NCBI GenBank assembly: GCA_945788445.1
Contig: CALZMA010000001.1
Location: 1 to 21,044 of the forward strand
From: an uncultured Bacteroidales bacterium
GTDB taxonomy: Bacteria; Bacteroidota; Bacteroidia; Bacteroidales; Bacteroidaceae
Length of the DNA stretch: 21,044 nucleotides
Reading direction: 5' to 3'
A model generated the notes under the pieces. It did not search any database, was not told the origin of the DNA, and saw only the letters and a list, made by a program, of their open reading frames with translations. How positions within the stretch are numbered: the stretch's first letter is position 1; each line of letters begins with the position of its first letter. Below, one piece after another: positions 1 through 7,068 of this stretch. Position numbers and translations under genes: made by a program.

Positions 1-1050
1 CTCGAAATGACGCAGGCCGGCGTGTTCGGCGAAGTAATCCGCGCAGAAGGTGCCTACATCCACAACCTCGACGACTTCTGGGACTACTACTGGAAGAACC
101 CCTCGAACGACCCCGAGAAGCTCGGCTGGCGCATGAAGTATAACCGCGAAAACCGCGGCGACGTCTACGCTACCCACGGCCTCGGCCCCGTGGCACAGTG
201 CCTCAACATCCACCGCGGCGACCGCTTCACGACCCTCGTGGCCATGGACACGAAGTCCGTACACGGCAAGGAATACGTGGAGAAGAAGACGGGCAAGCCC
301 TGCAACGACTTCCGCAACGGTGACCACACCACGACGCTCATGCGTACCGCCGACGGCAAGGTGGTGGAAATCCAGCACAACGTAATGAACCCCCAGCCCT
401 ACAACCGCCTCTTCAAGCTCACCGGTACGAAGGGCTATGCCACGAAGTATCCCTCTGAAGCCATCGCCCTCGACAAGAGCCAGCTCAGCGCCAGCGGCGT
501 ACAGCCCCAGGTGGACAACCTCAGCAGCCACGGCTTCCTGCCCCAGGCTGAATACCAGGCTCTCATGACGAAGTACCAGAGCCCCATCATCACGAAGTAC
601 GGCGAAATCGGCCGCGAAATGGGTCACGGCGGTATGGACTACATGATGGACGCACGCATGGTGTACTGCCTCCAGAACGGTCTGCCCCTCGACATGGACG
701 TGTATGACCTCGCCGAATGGTGCTGCCTCGCCGAACTCGGCACCCTCTCTATGGACAACAACTGCGCTTCCGTGGAATTCCCCGACTTCACGCGCGGCAA
801 CTGGAACAAGGTGAAGGGCTTCAAGCACGCTTACGCTCCGAAGGCTGAAGAAGCTGCCGTAGAAGCTGCTGCCAAGGCTTACACCGCCAAGCAGAAGGAA
901 GTGGTGGCCAAGTACAACCTCTGGGACCTCCGCGACGCCGCTGCCAAGGCCGACGCCAAGGGTAAGGCCAAGGCTGAAAAGGCTTACAGCAAGGCTCTCG
1001 GCAAGGCTAAGGCCGAACTCTGCAAGGCTTGCTGCCCCAACAAGAAATAA
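1..1050 (+). CDS. GH109-type / Gfo-Idh-MocA family protein, 3' part (5' truncated by window)
   Basis: The reading frame is open from base 1 and ends with TAA at 1048-1050, so the N-terminal NAD-binding Rossmann domain lies outside the window. The visible 349 residues match the C-terminal alpha/beta domain of the GH109 glycosidase group, which hydrolyses alpha-N-acetylgalactosaminides through an NAD-dependent oxidation-elimination mechanism. Family-like stretches are HNLDDFWDYYWKNP (about residue 20), GDVYATHGLGPVAQ (about 57), DFRNGDHTTTLMRT (about 100) and GGMDYMMDARMVY (about 210). The fold generally ends soon after the VEFPDFTRG segment (about 260). Here a tail of roughly 69 residues follows (281-349), rich in Ala and Lys, with three Cys near the end. 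The signal peptide, and so the location, cannot be seen. A related MocA oxidoreductase of different specificity is the main alternative. Confidence 0.85.
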   Translation, partial: LEMTQAGVFGEVIRAEGAYIHNLDDFWDYYWKNPSNDPEKLGWRMKYNRENRGDVYATHGLGPVAQCLNIHRGDRFTTLVAMDTKSVHGKEYVEKKTGKPCNDFRNGDHTTTLMRTADGKVVEIQHNVMNPQPYNRLFKLTGTKGYATKYPSEAIALDKSQLSASGVQPQVDNLSSHGFLPQAEYQALMTKYQSPIITKYGEIGREMGHGGMDYMMDARMVYCLQNGLPLDMDVYDLAEWCCLAELGTLSMDNNCASVEFPDFTRGNWNKVKGFKHAYAPKAEEAAVEAAAKAYTAKQKEVVAKYNLWDLRDAAAKADAKGKAKAEKAYSKALGKAKAELCKACCPNKK

Positions 1051-1057
1051 TGCGCAG

Positions 1058-1091
1058 AAGGGCAGCCCGGCCTACGTCGGACTGCCCTTTT
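1058..1091 (+). terminator. Rho-independent terminator of the GH109 gene
   Basis: An 8-bp perfect stem (AAGGGCAG at 1058-1065, CTGCCCTT at 1082-1089) is followed by T's continuing to 1091 and a pyrimidine-rich stretch. It starts 7 nt after the stop codon of the upstream gene. Confidence 0.85.
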
Positions 1092-1101
1092 CTCTCTACT
1101 A

Positions 1102-1191
1102 CAAAGAGTTTAAGGTCTATTTGACACGCGACGCTGCGCCCAGTTGCACAGCAGGTTCCACCCGACACGTCAAGCGACTTTAAACTCTTTG
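1102..1191. repeat. 90-bp imperfect inverted repeat / structured element of unknown function
   Basis: The outer arms, CAAAGAGTTTAAGGTC (1102-1117) and GACTTTAAACTCTTTG (1176-1191), are complementary over 16 positions with one exception. Inside them TTGACACGC (1121-1129) faces ACACGTCAA (1165-1173). An apical hairpin is formed by GCTGCGC (1133-1139) and GCACAGC (1146-1152). Read as minus-strand RNA, the inner and apical stems pair completely through four G-U wobbles; read as plus-strand RNA those positions are A-C mismatches, while the single outer exception becomes a G-U pair. On the plus strand the element is followed by GTTTTTGTCT, so it could also act as a second terminator. It lies between the GH109 terminator and the MATE gene. 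No family is recognised. Confidence 0.6.
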
Positions 1192-1258
1192 TTTTTGTCT
1201 GTCCACTCCCCTCCCCTACGCTTCCACACTCCCTCTCCGCCAATCCCCCTCCGCTCCC

Positions 1259-2587
1259 ATGCACACCTACCGCTATTCCCAAATTCTCTCTATCGCCTTC
1301 CCCATTCTCCTGAGCACGCTGATGGAACAACTCATCGGCATGACAGACGCTGCCTTCCTGGGCCGCGTGGGCGAAGTGGAGCTGGGCGCATCGGCGCTCG
1401 GTGGCATCTACTACGTGGCGCTCTTCATGCTCGGCCTGGGCTTCAGCATCGGCGCACAAATCCTGATGGCACGGCGCAACGGACAGGGACTCTACGCCGA
1501 AATCGGAAACATTTTTTACCACAGCCTTTTCTTCCTCCTCGCCCTCGGGGCCGTGATACTCGGGCTCTCGCATTTCTTCTCCCCCCTCGTACTGCGAAAC
1601 ATTATCCAGAGCGACGCGGTCTACGAAGCCACCGAGAGTTACCTCGACTGGCGCATCCTCGGCATTTTCTTTGCCCTGGCCAACGCGCTCTTCCGCGCCT
1701 TCTTCATCGCCACCACCCGCACGCGCACCCTGACGCTGAACAGCATCGCACTCGTGGCGAGCAACATACTCTTCAACTACACGCTTATCTTCGGCCACTT
1801 CGGACTGCCTGCCCTCGGCATCGCGGGCGCTGCGCTGGGCAGCACACTGGCCGAAGGGGTGTCGCTCCTCTTCTTCATCGGCTACAGCCGACGCCGCGTA
1901 CCCCTCGCCCACTATGCGCTGGACCGCCTGCCGAAGTTCCGCCCGGGTGTGCTGCGCAAGGTGCTCGTGGTGGGCATTCCCGTCATGTTCCAGAACTTTC
2001 TTTCGCTCGCCACGTGGTTCCTCTTCTTCATCAGTGTGGAGCACCTCGGCGAGCGTTACCTGGCAGCAACGAACATTGTGCGCAACATTTCGGCCTTCAC
2101 GTTCATGACCGTGGTGGCTCTCTCTTCGACGGCGAGCACCCTGGTGAGCAACCTCATGGGTGCGGGCGAAACGGAGTCGGTCTGGCCCCTGCTGCGCCGC
2201 GTGATTGCGCTGGGCTTCTACCTGCTCACGCCCGTACTCGTGCTCATCGCGCTCTTCCCCCTCTCCGTGATGCACATCTTCACCGATGACTATTCGCTGA
2301 TGGAAACGGCACGCGCCGCACTCTACGTGCTGCTCTCCTCGTACGTCTTCACCATTCCCACCCAAATTCTCCTCCACGCCGTCAGCGCCACGGGCAATAC
2401 GCGCACGGGCTTTTTCTTCGAATGTATTGCCCTCGCGGTCTATTCGGCCTACATTGCCGTGGCCATCTTCGGGATGCGCGTAAGCCTGGCCTGGTGCTGG
2501 GCGAGCGAATACGTCTACAGCGTGGTCATTTTCGTGCTCTGCATGGTTTACCTCAACGGACAGAGCTGGCGCAACAAGGTGATTTAG
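1259..2587 (+). CDS. MATE family multidrug/toxic-compound efflux transporter
   Basis: This 442-residue polytopic inner-membrane protein has the length and about 12 hydrophobic segments of the MATE (MatE) family, which exports cationic or xenobiotic compounds in exchange for Na+ or H+. Family features near the N-terminus are EQLIGMTDAAFLGRVGEVEL (about residues 22-41) and GLGFSIGAQILMARRNGQG (about 60-78). A second related half begins near residue 235 (GVLRKVLVVGIPVMFQNFLS), the usual internal duplication. The start is the ATG at 1259; no convincing ribosome-binding site is seen, which is normal in Bacteroidota. It converges with the minus-strand acyltransferase gene, leaving 12 nt between the stops. 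The substrate cannot be inferred. No clear TAnnTTTG box lies in the pyrimidine-rich stretch 1192-1258. Confidence 0.93.
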   Translation: MHTYRYSQILSIAFPILLSTLMEQLIGMTDAAFLGRVGEVELGASALGGIYYVALFMLGLGFSIGAQILMARRNGQGLYAEIGNIFYHSLFFLLALGAVILGLSHFFSPLVLRNIIQSDAVYEATESYLDWRILGIFFALANALFRAFFIATTRTRTLTLNSIALVASNILFNYTLIFGHFGLPALGIAGAALGSTLAEGVSLLFFIGYSRRRVPLAHYALDRLPKFRPGVLRKVLVVGIPVMFQNFLSLATWFLFFISVEHLGERYLAATNIVRNISAFTFMTVVALSSTASTLVSNLMGAGETESVWPLLRRVIALGFYLLTPVLVLIALFPLSVMHIFTDDYSLMETARAALYVLLSSYVFTIPTQILLHAVSATGNTRTGFFFECIALAVYSAYIAVAIFGMRVSLAWCWASEYVYSVVIFVLCMVYLNGQSWRNKVI

Positions 2588-2599
2588 GCGCGCCCGCCG

Positions 2600-3682
2600 C
2601 TACACCTTGAGGAAATAGCGGGAGCGGTACATGCAATAGAGGATGAGGAAGACGATGGCGAAGTTGCCGAACGTGAGCCAAGCGCCGTAGGCCTCGCCGA
2701 GCAGGGGCGAAAGGCCGTAGCTGAGCGAATCGACCGCCGAACGGAAGTTCACCACTTCGCCCAGCATATAGGCGGCAATGGAATTCATGCCGTAAATCTT
2801 CAGCCACTCCAAGCCGCGGCGGTGGCCCAGCACGTCAATCCAGGCATAGAAGGCTGCCAGCAGGAGTATGCAGAGTCCGCCCGAGAAGAGCGCCATGCTG
2901 CCCGTCCAGATGCGTTTCACGATGGGCATCGAACCGCTCCAGAGAAGGCCGGCAAGGAGCGTGGCCAGACCGAACACGAGCAGGCGCACCAAGGTCTGCC
3001 GGCGGGCTTGCTTTCCCTGCTTGATGATTTGTCCCGAAAGGCTGCCGAGCACCACCGTCACGCCGAAGGTGAGCGAACTGAGCACCCACGTGTAGGAAGG
3101 GTCGCCCCGGAAGCGGCCGAGCACGCAGGCATCGATGCGGTTGGCCAAGTTGCCCTCGGGCGTGTAGTCGCCGCAGACCATCATGGGGATGGCATAGCCC
3201 GCCAGCAGCAGGACGACCGCCACAGCCTGCCCCCAGGCCCAACGGCTGCACTCGAGCACGACAACGGTGGCAATCAGGTAGCCCAGGGCGATGGCCTGGA
3301 GCGTGTTGGTGTAGATATAAATGGCGCTGGGGTCGAAGCCGAGCAAATTGCCCTGGACCACCATGCCGAGCAGGAAGAGGACGGCCACGCGGCGCAGTAC
3401 CTTGCGGTAGATGGCCGCCTTCGTGTAACCGTTTTTCCGGAGTTTGCTGAAGGAGAAGGGGATGGACGTGCCGCTCATGAAGAGGAAGAGGGGCATGATG
3501 AGGTCCCAGAAACGAAAGCCCTCCCAGACCTCGTGGTCGAGCTGGAAGAGGAGGAACCGCGCTACGGCGCTGTCCCACAGCGGCAGCACGGCGCACGCCA
3601 CAGGCTGGAGGAATACCAACAGGAAGAGGGTGAGGCCGCGCAGAATGTCGAGCGAGGCCAGACGATCGGGGAATTGTTTCAT
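2600..3682 (-). CDS. Multi-pass membrane acyltransferase, DUF5009/COG4299 (HGSNAT-like) family
   Basis: A 360-residue protein with about ten hydrophobic segments. The opening RLASLDILRGLTLFLL (residues 7-22) is the signature start of the COG4299/DUF5009 group, relatives of heparan-alpha-glucosaminide N-acetyltransferase that move acetyl groups across the membrane onto sugars. Further family-like segments are FWDLIMPLFLFMSGTSIPF (about 58-76) and the C-terminal KIYGMNSIAAYMLGEVV. The frame is open upstream for 33 more codons, but those run through the tRNA terminator and into tRNA-Cys, so the ATG at 3682 (MKQFPDRL) is chosen. It follows the tRNA-Asp/tRNA-Cys unit in the same direction with no promoter box of its own visible. 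The acceptor sugar is unknown. Assignment to the superfamily is firm; the reaction is inferred. Confidence 0.88.
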   Translation of the reverse strand: MKQFPDRLASLDILRGLTLFLLVFLQPVACAVLPLWDSAVARFLLFQLDHEVWEGFRFWDLIMPLFLFMSGTSIPFSFSKLRKNGYTKAAIYRKVLRRVAVLFLLGMVVQGNLLGFDPSAIYIYTNTLQAIALGYLIATVVVLECSRWAWGQAVAVVLLLAGYAIPMMVCGDYTPEGNLANRIDACVLGRFRGDPSYTWVLSSLTFGVTVVLGSLSGQIIKQGKQARRQTLVRLLVFGLATLLAGLLWSGSMPIVKRIWTGSMALFSGGLCILLLAAFYAWIDVLGHRRGLEWLKIYGMNSIAAYMLGEVVNFRSAVDSLSYGLSPLLGEAYGAWLTFGNFAIVFLILYCMYRSRYFLKV

Positions 3683-3697
3683 GGAGAATAAGGAAAA

Positions 3698-3740
3698 GGG
3701 ATAAAAGAAAAGCAGTCCGCACCTCGAAAGGCGGGACTGC
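3698..3740 (-). terminator. Terminator of the tRNA-Asp/tRNA-Cys unit
   Basis: On the minus strand GCAGTCC...GGACTGC (plus 3734-3740 and 3712-3718) forms a stem that extends by two pairs past a one-base bulge, followed by TTTTCTTTTAT (plus 3701-3711). It starts 10 nt after the tRNA-Cys discriminator base and ends about 16 nt before the acyltransferase start codon. Confidence 0.85.
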
Positions 3741-3750
3741 ATGAGGGATG

Positions 3751-3821
3751 AGGTACCCAGCAGATTCGAACTGCTGTACACGGTTTTGCAGACCGCTACC
3801 TAGCCACTCGGTCAGGGTACC
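3751..3821 (-). tRNA. tRNA-Cys (GCA)
   Basis: The minus strand folds into a complete cloverleaf: acceptor arms GGTACCC/GGGTACC, anticodon loop CTGCAAA giving GCA, and a T arm containing GTTCGAATC. The base after the acceptor arm is U, the discriminator expected for tRNA-Cys (plus 3751 is A). CCA is not encoded. It follows tRNA-Asp with a 16-nt spacer. Confidence 0.97.
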
Positions 3822-3837
3822 AAAGAAAGAAAGGAGG

Positions 3838-3911
3838 CGGTGCGTACGGGACTCGAACCCGTGACCCCATGCGTGACAGGCATGTATTCTAACCAGCTGA
3901 ACTAACGCACC
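3838..3911 (-). tRNA. tRNA-Asp (GTC)
   Basis: The minus strand reads GGTGCGT...ACGCACC as the 7-bp acceptor stem, with anticodon loop CTGTCAC giving GTC and T arm GGGTTCGAGTCCC. The discriminator base is G (plus 3838 is C), as expected for tRNA-Asp. CCA is not encoded. It is the first gene of a two-tRNA unit. Confidence 0.97.
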
Positions 3912-3959
3912 TTGAAACTCGGCCTGCCTGCGCGGCAGCTCTTGTTTCGTTTGCGGGTG

Positions 3960-3990
3960 CAAAGGTAATGCTTTTTCCTTTGCCTCCAAA
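3960..3990 (-). promoter_or_regulatory. Bacteroidota-type promoter of the tRNA unit
   Basis: On the minus strand TTTG (plus 3987-3990) is followed after 19 nt by TACCTTTG (plus 3960-3967). This matches the Bacteroidota sigma-ABfr consensus TTTG-N19-21-TAnnTTTG and is the best match in the window. The predicted start lies about 40 nt upstream of tRNA-Asp. Confidence 0.85.
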
Positions 3991-4007
3991 CAAAGCGCTG
4001 AATTTTT

Positions 4008-4517
4008 TCAAAAAAACTTCAAAAAAAGGTCCACATCGCGGTAAAATCCGCCTACATAGCACCATTTCGGGAGTCTGGCGGCGCGCTGGAAGCCCCTTTT
4101 CAGGAATATCTTTTCCGAGGCGGGATTGTCGGTGAGCACGTAAGCATAGAGCAGATGGATGCGCAGGCGGTTCACGGCGAAAAACTCCAGTTCGGCCAGC
4201 ACTTCCGGGCCCAGACCGCGGCCGCGCTCCTTCTCCAATAATAATATGCCTACCTCGGCGCGGCCGTGGAGCGGGGAGTAGTCGGTCAGTTCGGCCAGCC
4301 CGACGGCGCGCGGCGGCCTCCCCTCCCCTTCCGTCACTTCCGCCACAAACCGCGCCTCACTGCCCTCGGGGGCCATTTGCAGGGACGAGAGATATTGCTT
4401 CAGCGCGAAGCGGGAATAGGGACCCGAGCCGCAGGCCTTCAGCCACAGCGCGGGATTGTTCTCGACGGTATAGAGGAGTTCGAGGTCTTCGGGTTCGACG
4501 GGGCGGAGCTTAGTCAT
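4008..4517 (-). CDS. GNAT family N-acetyltransferase (RimJ/SpeG-like)
   Basis: A 169-residue single-domain GNAT protein that would transfer an acetyl group from acetyl-CoA to an amine in the cytoplasm. The acetyl-CoA binding motif A is EKERGRGLGPEVL (residues 95-107). The typical late motif NPASEKIFLKRGF, with Asn131, is at 131-143. The opening TKLRPVEPEDLELLYTVEN is typical of the Acetyltransf_3 subgroup. The start is the ATG at 4517, which overlaps the end of the glycosyltransferase gene by 8 nt (ATGACTAA); a longer open frame upstream runs inside that gene and is discarded. The overlap suggests translational coupling, and this is the last gene of the recR unit. The substrate is unknown; spermidine, a ribosomal-protein terminus or an amino-sugar are all possible. 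Confidence 0.9.
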   Translation of the reverse strand: MTKLRPVEPEDLELLYTVENNPALWLKACGSGPYSRFALKQYLSSLQMAPEGSEARFVAEVTEGEGRPPRAVGLAELTDYSPLHGRAEVGILLLEKERGRGLGPEVLAELEFFAVNRLRIHLLYAYVLTDNPASEKIFLKRGFQRAARLPKWCYVGGFYRDVDLFLKFF

Positions 4518-5727
4518 TGTTCGAGAATAGCGTAAAGGTGTTGCTGCCCGTGATGAGTATGCCGCGCTCGGGGTTGAACGTGCCGATGTGTACGTTCTTC
4601 GACTTTTGCTCGCTGAAGAGCTGCAGCTGGAGGGCAAAGGGGAAGTCGGCCGTGTCGTAGACCACGTGCTGGTAGCGCCCGTAGTCGATGCCTTCGCTGA
4701 GGTGGCCTTGCGGCAGAGTCTCGGCCGTGGCCTCGCGGCAGTCGATGTCGAGACCGTAGGCCGTGGCGAGCCTTTCTACCTTCTCCCCCGACGTGCCGAG
4801 ATAGAGCATGAAACCCGAAGGACGCTGGCGACGCGGGTGGAGGAAGCGCTTGACGAAACGGTATTGCCGCGTGAGGAGGGCAAGCAGGGCACGCAGGAGG
4901 ATGGCGACCTGGATGGGTACGGAGAATAGCCAGCCGTAGTGTTTGTAGTGCTTGTTGAAGAAGAGAAGCATGGCCTGGTAGAACACGTGTACGTAGCGGT
5001 AGGTGTTCTTCTTCGTGCTTTCTCCTTTATAATGGAGGATGGGCGTGGGGTGGTAATAGTTTTGGTAGCCCAGTTTCAGGAGGCGGAAGGAGAGGTCGAT
5101 GTCCTCGCCGTACATGAAGAAGGTTTCGTCGAAGCCCTTGGTCTCGAGCGCCGCCTCGCGCCGCAGCAGCATGAAGGCGCCCGAGTTGATTTCGATGGGA
5201 GCGGGACGGTCGATGGGCAGGTACTGCATGTAGTACCGGCCGAAGCGGCGGGAACGGGGGAAAAGCGTGGTCAGTCCGCTCAACCGGCAGAAGGAGACCC
5301 AAGGGGTGGGCAGACCGCGCCGCGACTCCAGGGCGAAGCGGCCGTTCGTGTGGAGCATCCTTACGCCGAGCGCACCGAGGTCGGCATGTTCGCGGGCAAA
5401 AGCGAGCACGTCGCGGAGCGTGTGTTCCGTGAGGAGGGTGTCGGGGTTGAGGAAGAGGACATATTCGCCGCGGGCCTGGCGGAGCGCCAGGTTATTGGCC
5501 TTGCCGAAACCCACGTTGCGGCGGTTGGCGATGAGGTGGAGGTGGGGGAAACGCTCAGCGGGAAACTGTTCTGAAAGATAGGCCACTGAACCGTCCGTAC
5601 TGGCGTTGTCCACGACAAACACTTCGAGCGCGCCGGGGACAAAGCCTTCGTTCTTATATATGGAGAGCAGACATTGTTCTACAAAGTACTTGACATTGTA
5701 GTTCACAATGATGATGGAGAGCTGCAT
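4510..5727 (-). CDS. Family 2 glycosyltransferase with extra C-terminal domain
   Basis: A 405-residue protein. Residues 1-250 form a GT-A fold of the GT2 family: LSIIIVNYN at 3-11, VDNASTDGS at 39-47 (nucleotide-sugar binding), the DXD-like LNPDT at 93-97, and GEDIDLSFR at 207-215 carrying the likely acidic catalytic residue. HYKGESTKK at 232-240 resembles the rhamnosyl-/galactofuranosyl-transferase-like subgroup. A hydrophobic stretch at about 268-287 could anchor it to the inner membrane. Residues about 303-405 form an additional domain I do not recognise by name, opening with a beta-strand plus Gly-rich turn (SGFMLYLGTSGEK). It lies 36 nt after the small membrane protein and overlaps the GNAT gene. 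It probably builds a surface glycan; donor and acceptor are not inferable. Confidence 0.92.
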   Translation of the reverse strand: MQLSIIIVNYNVKYFVEQCLLSIYKNEGFVPGALEVFVVDNASTDGSVAYLSEQFPAERFPHLHLIANRRNVGFGKANNLALRQARGEYVLFLNPDTLLTEHTLRDVLAFAREHADLGALGVRMLHTNGRFALESRRGLPTPWVSFCRLSGLTTLFPRSRRFGRYYMQYLPIDRPAPIEINSGAFMLLRREAALETKGFDETFFMYGEDIDLSFRLLKLGYQNYYHPTPILHYKGESTKKNTYRYVHVFYQAMLLFFNKHYKHYGWLFSVPIQVAILLRALLALLTRQYRFVKRFLHPRRQRPSGFMLYLGTSGEKVERLATAYGLDIDCREATAETLPQGHLSEGIDYGRYQHVVYDTADFPFALQLQLFSEQKSKNVHIGTFNPERGILITGSNTFTLFSNND

Positions 5728-5763
5728 GGAGGGGCTGGTTTGGGGTGAGAGGGGAAGCCGCGT

Positions 5764-6210
5764 CTACGCCGCGGACTTGTGTTCGGGCTCGTAGGCCGAG
5801 GGATAGCAGAAAACGAAGGCGGCCAGCGAAATGAGCAGGCAGAAGAGCGGGCCTGTGGTGGACGCGAGCGCATAGTAGAGGGCAAGATTTGTCAGGATGG
5901 GCACTATCATCAGCACGAGGCGGAGCTTGTTCCACTGCACCGCGCGCTCGGGCTCCTTCTCGAGCTGCATTTTCACTTTGGGCAAGGCCAGCAGGCGCAG
6001 GGCTACGGGCACGCTGCCCAGCGTGAGGGCCACGCAGAGCAGTTGGCAAACGTATTCCGTCTGCGCGTCGGCGGGGAGGAAGGCCGTGGGCAGCACGTCT
6101 GTTTCGAAGAGGAGGGCCAGCAGACCTACCGCGGCCCACAGCAGGAAGTATATTTTCTGGAGCGTACGCAGGGCGCGCTGGCTGCGCGGATGGGGGGAGG
6201 GAGAAGTCAT
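5764..6210 (-). CDS. Small integral membrane protein, unknown function
   Basis: A 148-residue protein with four predicted membrane segments (about residues 20-36, 53-75, 97-115 and 120-136). Its cytoplasmic-looking linker is charged (KVKMQLEKEPERAVQWNKLR, 78-97), and the last helix ends in a CYPSAYEPE stretch. No signal peptide beyond the first helix and no catalytic motif is seen. It lies between recR (70-nt gap) and the glycosyltransferase (36-nt gap) in the same direction, so co-transcription is likely. I recognise no named family. A helper for the neighbouring glycosyltransferase is conceivable but rests only on position. Confidence 0.8.
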   Translation of the reverse strand: MTSPSPHPRSQRALRTLQKIYFLLWAAVGLLALLFETDVLPTAFLPADAQTEYVCQLLCVALTLGSVPVALRLLALPKVKMQLEKEPERAVQWNKLRLVLMIVPILTNLALYYALASTTGPLFCLLISLAAFVFCYPSAYEPEHKSAA

Positions 6211-6280
6211 GGGGAAGAAAAGTATTTATTGTTTGGATGGGTACGCGGAGCCCTGCCCGGACGGGGCGCACGGCAGCAGG

Positions 6281-6889
6281 CTATTTCAGCGGCGTGCGGG
6301 CCACAAGCGAACGGCCCAGCGTTACCTCGTCGGTATATTCCAGGTCGTCGCCCACGCTCACGCCGCGGGCCAACACCGAGAGCTTCACGGGCGAATGGGC
6401 CAGACGGCGGGAGATGAAGAAGTTCGTGGTGTCGCCCTCGATGGTCGGGTTCAGTGCCAGGATGAGTTCCTTCACCTCGCCGGTCTCTACGCGGGCAAAC
6501 AGGCTGTCGAGCGTCAGGTCGGCCGGGCCCACGCCGTCCATGGGCGAGATTACTCCGCCGAGCACGTGGTAGAGGCCGTGGAACTGCCCTGTCTGCTCGA
6601 TGCACATCACGCTGTGGACATTCTCCACCACGCATATCACGCTGCGGTCGCGGCGCGGGTCGGCGCAGAGGTGACACACGTCGGTGTCCGACAGGTTGTG
6701 GCACACGCGACAATGCTTCACCTTTGTCCGCAGGTCCGAGAGGCTCTCCGTGAAGCCTGCCACGGTGTCGGTGCTCTGCTTGAGCAGATAGAGCGCGAAG
6801 CGAAGGGCTGTCTTGCGTCCCACCCCGGGCAGGCGGCAGAGCTCCTGCACGGCCCTTTCCAGGAGTTTCGAAGCGTATGGCTCGTTCAT
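6281..6889 (-). CDS. recR: Recombination mediator protein RecR
   Basis: A 202-residue protein of normal RecR length. RecR works with RecO (and RecF) to load RecA on single-stranded DNA at gaps. Domains in order: helix-hairpin-helix with PGVGRKTA at residues 21-28; a four-cysteine zinc finger at Cys60, Cys63, Cys72 and Cys75; a Toprim domain starting near 83 (VICVVEN, Glu89) and running to about 175; and a C-terminal strand-turn region. The start at 6889 is the only ATG that keeps the N-terminal [17 protein letters not shown] helix intact. A TAACTTTG box on the minus strand lies about 32 nt upstream. It heads the unit with the membrane protein, glycosyltransferase and GNAT genes. Confidence 0.98.
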   Translation of the reverse strand: MNEPYASKLLERAVQELCRLPGVGRKTALRFALYLLKQSTDTVAGFTESLSDLRTKVKHCRVCHNLSDTDVCHLCADPRRDRSVICVVENVHSVMCIEQTGQFHGLYHVLGGVISPMDGVGPADLTLDSLFARVETGEVKELILALNPTIEGDTTNFFISRRLAHSPVKLSVLARGVSVGDDLEYTDEVTLGRSLVARTPLK

Positions 6890-6920
6890 GGGAGATGAGA
6901 AAATTATCGGTTACGGCGCG

Positions 6921-6948
6921 CAAAGTTAGTTGAAATCCCTTAACTTTG
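6921..6948. promoter_or_regulatory. Palindromic divergent promoter region of recR and engB
   Basis: CAAAGTTA (6921-6928) and TAACTTTG (6941-6948) form a perfect 8-bp inverted repeat around a 12-nt spacer. Each arm is a TAnnTTTG -7 box, one for recR (minus) and one for engB (plus). No TTTG -33 element is visible for either at normal spacing. The arrangement fits either overlapping, mutually exclusive promoters or a repressor or activator site. Confidence 0.6.
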
Positions 6949-7068
6949 CTCGCCGTCCTGCACTTTTATCCACTTTCGTCCCCTGCATCCCCCCTTTCGG
7001 GGTGGCGCAGCGGAAGGCCCTCCCCAGTGCAGAGAGCATTCAACCTCCAACCACGACCATCCCGAATC

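Noticed and set aside
1007..2377. A 456-codon minus-strand open frame antisense to the MATE gene
   Set aside because: Its Glu/His/Arg-rich composition is typical of a shadow frame in GC-rich DNA, and the MATE frame on the other strand is clearly the gene.
3751..3911. tRNA genes as an integration site for a mobile element
   Set aside because: No integrase, no duplicated tRNA 3' end and no composition change flank the two tRNAs.
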